Of a stretch of DNA of 64,000 nucleotides, positions 16,725 through 23,112 are shown piece after piece; within the stretch, counting starts at the first letter, position 1; each line of letters opens with the position of its first letter. The stretch spans positions 479,495 to 543,494 of the forward strand of contig JADMKE010000016.1 in assembly GCA_018780035.1 (NCBI GenBank), written 5' to 3'. The position numbers and the translations under genes are program-made. The DNA comes from Candidatus Sericytochromatia bacterium (GTDB lineage Bacteria; Cyanobacteriota; Sericytochromatia; UBA7694). The notes below the pieces were generated by a model. It made no database searches, was not told where the DNA came from, and worked only from the letters and a program-made list of their open reading frames with translations.

Positions 16725-18017
16725 ATGGCAAAGATAGAAGGTTTTAGAATCAAAAACTTTAGGTCGTTAAAAGATGTTACTTTTGGCCGGTTATGGAATC
16801 AGCAACAGGCTCTTCCACTCACACCAATGACTGCAGTTATTGGTAAAAATGGCGTTGGTAAAAGCACCTTATTCGATGCCTTCGGTTTTTTATCAGATGC
16901 ATTGAAATCAGGTGTAGAAGAAGCTTGTGACTCTCGTGGGCGTGGTGGATTTAAAAGAATCAGAGCCCAAGGAGAACAAGGACCTATTGAATTCGAAGTT
17001 TATTATAAGGAAGATGGTAATGCTCGACCTATAACATATGAAATTGCGATTGATATAGATAGTTCAGGTCGTCCATTTGTTTTAAAAGAGCGTTTAAGAC
17101 AAAGACGTAAAGGTCAAAAGCATGGATGGCCTTTCTCATTTCTTGTATTAAATAGTGGAAAAGGAGTTGTTTGGAAAGGAGAGCTTGAAGGTAAGCAAAT
17201 AGTAGAGGAGCAAGGAAGCTTTGATTTGATTGACCTGATACAATCCATTAAATCAGGGGAATCTGAAGAAGAGTCTAGAGAAACCGAAGTTGTCGAACTG
17301 GAGGATATACGTAAACTTGGTATTGCGACCTTGGGCTCTTTAAAACAACATCCGAGAATTTCAGCTTTCCGAAGGTTCATCGAAGGATGGTACTTAAGTT
17401 ATTTTACCCCTGATGCAGCTCGTAGTTTGCCACTCGCTGGGCCACAAAAACATTTAAATATTCATGGAGACAATCTTGGTAATGTAGTGCAATTCATGGA
17501 GAGAGAACACCCAAAGCGTTTCCAGATGATTTTAAATCGCATTGCAGATAAAATTCCAGGTGTTAATAAAATTGATACAGAAGGAACAAATGATGGTCGC
17601 TTGCTTCTTCGATTCAATGATAAAGGTTTTAAGGATCCATTTTATTCCCAACAAATGTCAGACGGCACACTAAAGGTGTTTGCATATTTACTTTTATTAG
17701 AAGATCCAACACCACCACCTTTTTTATGCATCGAAGAACCAGAAAATGGCTTATATCATAAACTTCTAGAATCCTTAGCGAAAGAGTTTCGTGAACATGC
17801 GACGGGTCGAAAAGGAGGATCCCAAGTTTTCATAACCACTCATCAACCCTATTTAGTTGATGCCCTGGAGCCATCTGAAGTTTGGATTTTGGAAAAAGGG
17901 CAGGATGGTTTTTCAATTATTCAAAGAGCAAGTGACAATATCATTGTAAAAAATTTGGTTGAAGAGGGGTTGCCTTTAGGCAGTCTCTGGTATAGCGATT
18001 ATTTGGATTCGAGGTAA
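16725..18017 (+). CDS. AAA/SMC-like ATPase (AAA_15/AAA_21, OLD/RecF-type)
   Basis: 430 residues. FRIKNFRSLKDV at the N-terminus is typical of OLD/RecF-like ABC ATPases. Walker A is GKNGVGKST (about residue 43). Towards the C-terminus come the signature-like SDGTLKVFAYLLLLEDP, Walker B FLCIEEPENGL and the H-loop FITTHQPYLVDAL. Such ATPases act with a partner nuclease or TOPRIM protein in systems such as AbiL, PARIS, Gabija or OLD. Here the partner is the DUF4276 gene 4 bp downstream. AGGAG before the ATG at 16725 decides the start against the upstream TTG. Low GC relative to the flanks fits acquisition by transfer. A defensive role is inferred from architecture and context only. Confidence 0.85.
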   Translation: MAKIEGFRIKNFRSLKDVTFGRLWNQQQALPLTPMTAVIGKNGVGKSTLFDAFGFLSDALKSGVEEACDSRGRGGFKRIRAQGEQGPIEFEVYYKEDGNARPITYEIAIDIDSSGRPFVLKERLRQRRKGQKHGWPFSFLVLNSGKGVVWKGELEGKQIVEEQGSFDLIDLIQSIKSGESEEESRETEVVELEDIRKLGIATLGSLKQHPRISAFRRFIEGWYLSYFTPDAARSLPLAGPQKHLNIHGDNLGNVVQFMEREHPKRFQMILNRIADKIPGVNKIDTEGTNDGRLLLRFNDKGFKDPFYSQQMSDGTLKVFAYLLLLEDPTPPPFLCIEEPENGLYHKLLESLAKEFREHATGRKGGSQVFITTHQPYLVDALEPSEVWILEKGQDGFSIIQRASDNIIVKNLVEEGLPLGSLWYSDYLDSR

Positions 18018-18021
18018 TCAG

Positions 18022-18675
18022 ATGCATTTTGAAATACTTGTTGAAGACCAATCCGGGAAAAAGGCACTCAATATTCTGATTCCAAAGCTAATAAGTAATG
18101 AGCATACATTCAATGTTCATTCGTATAAAGGTATTGGACGAATTCCAAAAGATCTTAATGCAAATTCAGATGCGAGCAAACGAATTTTGCTAACTCAACT
18201 TCCAAAATTGCTAAAAGGTTATGGGAATACTTTTGCCAGCTATCCAGATGATTATTCTGCAGTGGTAATATTGATTTGCGACTTGGATTCTAAATGTTTG
18301 AAATCTTTCCGAGAAGATTTAGATGAGATTCTAAATCAATGTAACCCAAAGCCCGAAACTCGGTTTTGTATTGCAATAGAGGAAGGTGAATCTTGGTTTC
18401 TTGGAGATATACCAGCAATTAAAAAAGCGTATCCAAGAGCAAAAGATGCAATTCTGAACACGTATATTAACGATTCTATTTGCGGTACATGGGAAAAGCT
18501 TGCTGATGCTATATTTCCTGGTGGTTCGGAGTCACTTTCAAAAAAGGGGTGGCAAGCCATAGGTACTGAGAAATCAGTATGGGCAGAGAAAATTACTCCA
18601 TTTATGGATGTTGAGAATAATGCTTCTCCAAGCTTTTGTTATTTTCGCACAAAAATCATGAATCTAACCAAATAA
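18022..18675 (+). CDS. DUF4276 / RloB-like (TOPRIM-like) partner protein
   Basis: 217 residues. The order of motifs fits DUF4276: an early Glu in FEILVEDQSGKKAL, an acidic pair in VVILICDLDS (near residue 85), and FCIAIEEGESWFLGD (near residue 118). DUF4276 and RloB-like proteins are thought to have a TOPRIM-related fold and are commonly encoded beside OLD-type ATPases, as AbiLii is beside AbiLi. The ATG lies 4 bp after the ATPase stop, with GAGGTAA overlapping that stop, so the pair is co-translated. The likely role is a metal-dependent nuclease or RNA/DNA-acting effector controlled by the ATPase; catalysis is not shown. Base composition matches the ATPase, not the flanks. Confidence 0.72.
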   Translation: MHFEILVEDQSGKKALNILIPKLISNEHTFNVHSYKGIGRIPKDLNANSDASKRILLTQLPKLLKGYGNTFASYPDDYSAVVILICDLDSKCLKSFREDLDEILNQCNPKPETRFCIAIEEGESWFLGDIPAIKKAYPRAKDAILNTYINDSICGTWEKLADAIFPGGSESLSKKGWQAIGTEKSVWAEKITPFMDVENNASPSFCYFRTKIMNLTK

Positions 18676-18732
18676 ACCATAAATATTTATTTATTAATGA
18701 CTGTACTAGCCAAATTTTTTCCTGTCTCGCCT

Positions 18733-18791
18733 GCCAACCATGCCCTTCAACCTGTCTTGCTTCGCAGCGCAGGTTAAGGGCGATCGTTGGC
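18733..18791 (+). repeat. attC-like site 2 (best formed copy)
   Basis: 59 bp. R boxes GCCAAC (18733-18738) and GTTGGC (18786-18791) are perfectly complementary. Spacer CAT, outer stem GCCCTT (18742-18747) with AAGGGC (18776-18781), bulged C at 18748, inner stem AACCTG (18749-18754) with CAGGTT (18770-18775), apex TGCTTCGCA. The layout (R box, short spacer, L box with one extrahelical base, apex) is that of classical integron attC sites of the 59-base-element type. Confidence 0.68.
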
Positions 18792-18840
18792 TGGACAAGC
18801 CGAGGCTGAAACTCAACCCATATGCGCTTTTAAGTCGATT

Positions 18841-18867
18841 TTGACTCGTGCGATAAGATGGTATACT
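18841..18867 (+). promoter_or_regulatory. Promoter inside the second cassette
   Basis: TTGACT (18841-18846) and TATACT (18862-18867) have a 15-bp spacer, a little short but near consensus. Transcription would start near 18874 and read through the small leader ORF into the DUF4268 and Fic genes. A cassette with its own promoter can be expressed without an upstream Pc. Confidence 0.55.
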
Positions 18868-18908
18868 GAACAGACACTCTCCCAAATAGCGCATAAAGGA
18901 GAATCCAG

Positions 18909-18956
18909 ATGAAAAAGCTCGACTTGCCAGCCAACCAAGTAAACTCTCTTGACTGA
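18909..18956 (+). CDS. Possible 15-residue leader peptide
   Basis: Between the promoter and the DUF4268 gene lies ATG...TGA encoding MKKLDLPANQVNSLD. AAAGGAG sits 6-7 bases upstream, a stronger ribosome-binding site than that of the next gene. It ends 21 bases before the DUF4268 start. It could be a regulatory leader ORF, or the start of a gene whose remainder was lost when the cassette formed. A related but degenerate segment occurs upstream of the ATPase (around 16444-16510). Expression is not shown. Confidence 0.35.
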   Translation: MKKLDLPANQVNSLD

Positions 18957-18962
18957 CGCAAG
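18948..18962 (+). repeat. Motif shared by the 5' parts of both cassettes (copy 2)
   Basis: CTTGACTGACGCAAG overlaps the end of the leader ORF. It differs by one base from 16496-16510 in the first cassette. The CTTG/CAAG ends can pair, so it may be a small hairpin just before the DUF4268 gene. Confidence 0.35.
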
Positions 18963-18977
18963 ATGTAAGAGGACTCA

Positions 18978-19913
18978 ATGCAACTCGCAAAATTAGAAAA
19001 AGTAGACTTACGAAATGTATGGAAGCATGAAGCTTCAAATTTTACTAACTGGCTGGCTGAATCTGAAAATCTTGAATTATTGAGTGAAGAAATAGGGATA
19101 GATATTCGACTGATTCAGACAGAAGCAAGTGTTGGAAAATTTAATGTAGATATTTTAGCCGAAGAAGAAAATACCGGCAGAAAAATCGTTATCGAGAATC
19201 AGCTTGAAGTTACAGATCATGACCATTTGGGGAAAATTATAACCTACGCATCTGGTTTTGATGCGGAAATAATAATTTGGATTGTCAAAACGGTTAGAGA
19301 TGAGCACAAACAAGCTATTGATTGGTTAAATGAGCATACTGATAATAAAATTAACTTTTTTGCTATTCAAATGGAGGTTTGGAAAATTTCAGACTCTCCT
19401 TTTGCTCCCAAATTCAGCGTTATAGCTCAACCAAATAATTGGGCCAAGGCGGTCAAAACTTCTTCAAACTCAAATAATAAACTGACTGAAACAAAATTAT
19501 TGCAACTTGAATTTTGGGAAAAGTTCAAAGATTATGCAGAAGAAAATCAATATAAAATAAAACTTAGAAAAGCCTATGCTCAACATTGGTATGATGTCAG
19601 TTTTGGGTCTTCTTTGGCACACATTACCCTAACAATTAATAGTCAATCTAATCAAATAACCTGTGAATTATATATTACTGATTCAAAGCCATTATTTTAC
19701 GAGCTATCGCTTCATAAATCAGACATTGAGAGTAAACTAGGCTACTCTCTGTCCTGGGAAGAATTACCAAATAAAAAGGCAAGTAGAATAAAAATAACCA
19801 ATTCCGTTGATTTTCTAACCGTTGAAAAATGGTCTGAATATCATAAATGGATGTGTGAAAATGCAATCAAATTTCAAAATGTGTTTTCTAAATACGTAAA
19901 AGGGTCTAAGTAA
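18978..19913 (+). CDS. DUF4268 protein with PD-(D/E)XK-like N-terminal domain
   Basis: 311 residues. The N-terminal half has FNVDILAEEE, TGRKIVIENQLEVTDHDHLG and KIITYASGFDAEIIIWI. The spacing of Asp (VDIL) and Glu-x-Gln (IENQ) fits a PD-(D/E)XK nuclease core with Gln in place of Lys. The C-terminal half (from about residue 175) is the DUF4268 region. Its biological role is not established; similar proteins occur in defence-rich loci. TAA-ATG adjacency with the Fic gene implies co-translation. The gene is AT-rich and lies in the second integron-like cassette behind its own promoter. A DNA-acting or nucleic-acid-binding role is inference. Confidence 0.75.
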   Translation: MQLAKLEKVDLRNVWKHEASNFTNWLAESENLELLSEEIGIDIRLIQTEASVGKFNVDILAEEENTGRKIVIENQLEVTDHDHLGKIITYASGFDAEIIIWIVKTVRDEHKQAIDWLNEHTDNKINFFAIQMEVWKISDSPFAPKFSVIAQPNNWAKAVKTSSNSNNKLTETKLLQLEFWEKFKDYAEENQYKIKLRKAYAQHWYDVSFGSSLAHITLTINSQSNQITCELYITDSKPLFYELSLHKSDIESKLGYSLSWEELPNKKASRIKITNSVDFLTVEKWSEYHKWMCENAIKFQNVFSKYVKGSK

Positions 19914-20996
19914 ATGGCTCCATCAATTTACACAGTATCCCTTCCTGTCAATCAAGACCTTGAATCGCGAGCCATTCTGAAAAAATTGGCCAAAGCCCAT
20001 CAAGCCCTGGCTGAACTCAAAGGTGTGGCTTCAAGCATTCCCAATCAGAGTATTTTGAGCAATACTTTGGCCTTGCAAGAAGCCAAAGACAGTTCTGCGA
20101 TTGAAAATATCATCACCACCCATGATGATGTCTATCAAAGTGACAGCTTATCCCAGCAATTTGTCACATTGGCAGCCAAAGAGGTCCATGCTTATGCTGC
20201 TGCTCTTCAAAACGGTTTTGAGCGCGTGCAAAGAACAGGATTATTGACCAATAATGATATCTTGGAGATTCAAGCCAGTATTGAGAATAATCGAGCAGGT
20301 TTTCGCAAATTGCCTGGCACAGCCTTAAAAAATGATCTTACAGGCGAAACCGTATACACACCTCCTGCTCCTGATGAAATAGAATCGTTGATGCGCCAAT
20401 TCGAGCGATTTATCAATGATGAAGGGCTTGTGGATTGGGATCCTTTAACAAAAATGGCAGTGATGCATCATCAATTTGAAAGTATTCATCCTTTTTATGA
20501 CGGGAATGGGCGTACAGGGCGTATTCTGAATATTTTGTATCTGGTAAAACAGGGGCTGCTCAGTAGCCCTATTTTGTATTTGTCTCGATTTATCAACCAG
20601 AACAAATCTGAATATTATCGTTTATTGCAAGCTGTGCGCGATACTGGAGAATGGGAATCTTGGGTTTTGTTTATGCTTGAAGGTGTAGAGCAAACCTCTT
20701 TGCAAACGACTCAACTGACGCTTGGCATTAAAGAACTAATGTTGAAATACAAGCACAAAATGCGAAATGAAGTCCCCAAAATATACAGTCAAGACCTCAT
20801 CAACAATCTGTTTCGGCATCCATACACCAAGATTGATTTTGTGGTAAGTGAACTGGGGGTTCACAGAAATACGGCCACGAAGTATCTGGATGAACTGGTT
20901 CGCATTGAACTGCTTTCCAAGCACAAAATAGGCAAAGACAATTTTTTCTTAAATGATGCTCTTTTCCAGCTACTACTGAATGTCGGCCAGAAATAA
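19914..20996 (+). CDS. Fic-domain protein AMPylase (class II) with C-terminal winged helix
   Basis: 360 residues. The catalytic motif HPFYDGNGRTGR starts at residue 192 and matches HxFx(D/E)GNGRxxR fully. The N-terminal region holds SSAIEN, the (S/T)xxxE(G/N) inhibitory-helix motif that blocks the ATP site in class II Fic proteins. A C-terminal winged-helix-like segment (SELGVHRNTATKYLDELV) ends the protein, as in many chromosomal Fic proteins. The expected activity is AMP transfer from ATP to Tyr/Ser/Thr of a target protein. The target is unknown. It starts directly at the stop of the DUF4268 gene. GC is somewhat higher than in that gene. Confidence 0.92.
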   Translation: MAPSIYTVSLPVNQDLESRAILKKLAKAHQALAELKGVASSIPNQSILSNTLALQEAKDSSAIENIITTHDDVYQSDSLSQQFVTLAAKEVHAYAAALQNGFERVQRTGLLTNNDILEIQASIENNRAGFRKLPGTALKNDLTGETVYTPPAPDEIESLMRQFERFINDEGLVDWDPLTKMAVMHHQFESIHPFYDGNGRTGRILNILYLVKQGLLSSPILYLSRFINQNKSEYYRLLQAVRDTGEWESWVLFMLEGVEQTSLQTTQLTLGIKELMLKYKHKMRNEVPKIYSQDLINNLFRHPYTKIDFVVSELGVHRNTATKYLDELVRIELLSKHKIGKDNFFLNDALFQLLLNVGQK

Positions 20997-21016
20997 AATG
21001 GGGGCAATGGCATATA

Positions 21017-21092
21017 ACGTGCACACAAAATTACAGTTTCTTGTGCATGAGACCCATGACGTGCACACAAAATTACAGTTTCTTGTGCATGA
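21017..21092 (+). repeat. Two tandem 34-bp repeats with internal inverted repeat
   Basis: The 34-bp sequence beginning ACGTGCACACAAAATTACAG occurs identically at 21017-21050 and 21059-21092 (42-bp period, 8-bp spacer). Each copy holds TGCACA and TGTGCA arms about 16 bases apart, so each can form a hairpin or bind a dimer. It sits between the Fic stop and the third attC-like site. Only two copies exist, so it is not a CRISPR array. Confidence 0.8.
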
Positions 21093-21115
21093 TGAGATCT
21101 GATTCCGACCCCAAA

Positions 21116-21174
21116 GCCAACCAACGCCATCAACCAGACGCCGCTACGCTCTGCTGGTTATGGCGATCGATAAC
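21116..21174 (+). repeat. attC-like site 3
   Basis: 59 bp. R'' box GCCAAC (21116-21121), outer stem CGCCAT (21125-21130) with ATGGCG (21160-21165), bulged C at 21131, inner stem AACCAG (21132-21137) with CTGGTT (21154-21159), apex GCTACGC. The distal R' position reads GATAAC instead of GTTGGC. That is expected if the last site of an array carries a foreign or decayed R' half. Confidence 0.58.
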
Positions 21175-21319
21175 TGCTCTCCACCCGTCAGTGATCCACG
21201 CTCAGGCAGACACTGCTGCCAAGTTTGACCTCAGGCTGACCTCAACCAGGTGAGCCCTCTGTAATGCCTGGATGAACACTCAGGCCCCGTCAGCTGAAGA
21301 CCCCGGCTTGCCCCAATGG

Positions 21320-21325
21320 TATAAT
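21320..21325 (+). promoter_or_regulatory. -10 element of the VOC gene
   Basis: TATAAT lies 38 bases before the TTG start at 21363; GGAGG is in between. No clear -35 lies 17 bp upstream. Confidence 0.4.
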
Positions 21326-21362
21326 CGTTTCAAGAGCACACACCCCAACGGAGGCCCTCCTT

Positions 21363-22067
21363 TTGAACCAATTTACGCGCTACGAACTGAGAACCACACA
21401 TCCGGATGCGGCGCGCTCATTCTATGCCCAGTTACTGGGACCTGAACGGGTGGTCATCTGGCCTCTGCACGAGCAAGCGCGTGCCCGTGGCGCGGTGCCT
21501 CACTGGCTTGGCTACATTTCCGTCGCAGAGAATTCAGCACTTGAACAAATGGGGAAGCGCTTTGTGGAACGCGGCGCGGTTCAGCTGGGCCCAACGCTCG
21601 TCACACAAGATCGGGGACAAATTCTTGTTCTGCGTGACCCTGGCGGTGCCATCGTCGCCTTAAATGACACTTCTTTGCCACTTGGAGACCCCATTGTCGC
21701 CTGGCATGTTCTCAATACCAACGACGTTGCTGCTGCGATCAGGAACTACTGTGAACTCTTCGCTTGGGCTGTTGATGAAAGCGCAGCGATTGGACCACAC
21801 GGTGCTTTTTACGGGTTCTCGTGGCAAGATGCTCCCTCAGAACAAGTCGGGGCCTTTGCCGACATCGCTGGCCGATCCGGGGTTCACCCGCATTGGCTCT
21901 TCTTCTTCGCCGTCAAGGATCTCGATTCTGCCCTGACCCTGATCCACAATGCCGGGGGAACGGCGACAGAACCCTTTCCGGGCCCCAAAGGAGCGCGCCT
22001 CAGCGTCTGCGAAGATCAACAGGGCGCCGCGTTTGGTCTGTATGAATGCCGAGAGAACCATGACTGA
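21363..22067 (+). CDS. Two-domain VOC (glyoxalase/bleomycin-resistance-like) protein
   Basis: 234 residues made of two betaalphabetabetabeta VOC units. Unit one opens YELRTTHPDAARSFYAQLLG and unit two WHVLNTNDVAAAIRNYCELFAW; the second ends DQQGAAFGLYE. Such proteins bind metal ions or small molecules and act as glyoxalases, dioxygenases or drug-binding proteins; the ligand cannot be told. It starts at TTG with GGAGG 8 bases upstream; no ATG lies near the domain start. GC is high, unlike the cassette genes just upstream, so it marks the return to chromosomal backbone. Confidence 0.8.
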   Translation: MNQFTRYELRTTHPDAARSFYAQLLGPERVVIWPLHEQARARGAVPHWLGYISVAENSALEQMGKRFVERGAVQLGPTLVTQDRGQILVLRDPGGAIVALNDTSLPLGDPIVAWHVLNTNDVAAAIRNYCELFAWAVDESAAIGPHGAFYGFSWQDAPSEQVGAFADIAGRSGVHPHWLFFFAVKDLDSALTLIHNAGGTATEPFPGPKGARLSVCEDQQGAAFGLYECRENHD

Positions 22068-22110
22068 GCCCCGATCCGAATCAGGCGATTTCATGCAACC
22101 CTAACAGAAA

Positions 22111-22149
22111 CATTTCCCTTTGTCCTTCCTGTAAAGCAAAGGGGAAGTG
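22111..22149 (+). terminator. Possible hairpin terminator after the VOC gene
   Basis: CATTTCCCTTTG and CAAAGGGGAAGTG pair over about 11 bp with one bulge. No T tract follows, so termination is uncertain. Confidence 0.3.
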
Positions 22150-22266
22150 TCAGGTTCTGGTTTGCGGAAAAAGCGCACGTTCTTTTGACGTCTCCCCCAG
22201 TGCCGGGCTATGCTGTAAAGCAGTTTTGACCCCACCCACACCCCTGTCTGGAAAGGCCGATCCCCC

Positions 22267-23112
22267 ATGCACCACTCCCATTCTCACTTCAAAATCACCA
22301 AAGCGTCGGGTGAAAGCGAAGACTTTTCCCAGGCCAAGCTGCGCCATTCTCTGATCAAAAGCGGGGCCTCTCCCGAGACGGTTGAAGACATTCTGGCCGA
22401 GCTGGAAATCGACCTCTACAGCGGCATGACCTCGCGGGTGCTCTACAAAAAGGCCTTTGCCCTGCTGCGGCGGCGTTACAAGACCCAGGCCGCGCGCTAC
22501 CAGCTCAAACGGGCGATCATGGAATTGGGCCCCGCCGGTTATCCCTTTGAAAACTATATCGGCGAGCTGTTTCGGGCCCAGGGCTATGATGTGCAGGTGG
22601 GAGTGGTGCTGCAAGGTCTCTGTGTGACCCACGAGGTCGATGTGGTGGCCGAAAAAGAAAATGAATTGGTGGTGGTCGAGTGTAAATACCGCAACGCACC
22701 CGGCTTTAAATGTGATGTCAAAATCCCGCTCTATGTCAATTCACGTTTTGATGACGTCGAAAAAGAGTGGCGCAAATACCTGCCCAACCAGAAAAAGAGC
22801 TTTCAGGGCTGGGTGGCCACCAATGCCCGCTTTTCGGGGGATGCAATTCAATACAGTGCCTGTGTCGGCCTCAAGCTCTTGGCCTGGGATTACCCCGAAA
22901 AGACCAGCCTGCGCAAATGGATCGATCAGAGTGGGCTCTACCCGCTCACGGCCCTGACCGGCTTGAGCAAAGCGGAAAAACAGCATTTGCTTGAGAACCG
23001 CTTTGTCTTGGCCCGCGACCTGATCGACAAACCCAAGGCCCTGGAACTGCTGCATTTAACCCCACGCCGGGTGCATCAATTGCAGAATGAGGTCAGTCAG
23101 CTCTGTTTGTAA
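22267..23112 (+). CDS. ATP-cone domain fused to a PD-(D/E)XK restriction-endonuclease-like domain
   Basis: 281 residues. Residues about 9-95 look like an ATP-cone (FKITKASGESEDFSQAKLRHSL ... VLYKKAFALLRRRY), the nucleotide-sensing module of ribonucleotide reductases and NrdR. Residues about 100-215 carry an Mrr-like nuclease core: FENYIGELFRAQGYDV, HEVDVVAEKENELVVVECKY (Asp and Glu-x-Lys) and WVATNARFSGDA. The C-terminus is helical. The fusion suggests a nuclease gated by ATP/dATP levels, but that is inference. The last 16 bp overlap the convergent glycosyltransferase gene. Genes of this build are found scattered in many bacteria with no assigned pathway. Confidence 0.82.
   Translation: MHHSHSHFKITKASGESEDFSQAKLRHSLIKSGASPETVEDILAELEIDLYSGMTSRVLYKKAFALLRRRYKTQAARYQLKRAIMELGPAGYPFENYIGELFRAQGYDVQVGVVLQGLCVTHEVDVVAEKENELVVVECKYRNAPGFKCDVKIPLYVNSRFDDVEKEWRKYLPNQKKSFQGWVATNARFSGDAIQYSACVGLKLLAWDYPEKTSLRKWIDQSGLYPLTALTGLSKAEKQHLLENRFVLARDLIDKPKALELLHLTPRRVHQLQNEVSQLCL

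Larger units (their letters stand above)
16287..21174 (+). mobile_element. Integron-type cassette array without integrase (CALIN-like): three attC-like sites, two cassettes
   Basis: Three 59-bp attC-like elements (16287-16345, 18733-18791, 21116-21174) share one secondary structure with compensating base changes. They bound two units of about 2.4 kb. Both units have genes in the same direction with the site at the 3' end, as integron cassettes do. The predicted G/TT exchange points give cassette 1 as about 16341-18786 and cassette 2 as about 18787-21169. The cassette 1 genes are markedly more AT-rich than the surrounding chromosome. No tyrosine integrase or attI is found in the window, so the array is either integrase-less or a fragment of a larger one. 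Confidence 0.62.

Noticed and set aside
21017..21092. CRISPR array
   Set aside because: Only two repeats with an 8-bp spacer and no cas genes; the internal inverted repeat fits a tandem hairpin better.
16287..21174. REP/BIME-type repeats instead of attC sites
   Set aside because: All three copies are exactly 59 bp, in one orientation, each at the 3' end of a gene unit, with paired R-like ends and a fixed bulge; no RAYT transposase is present. A genome-wide count is still needed.
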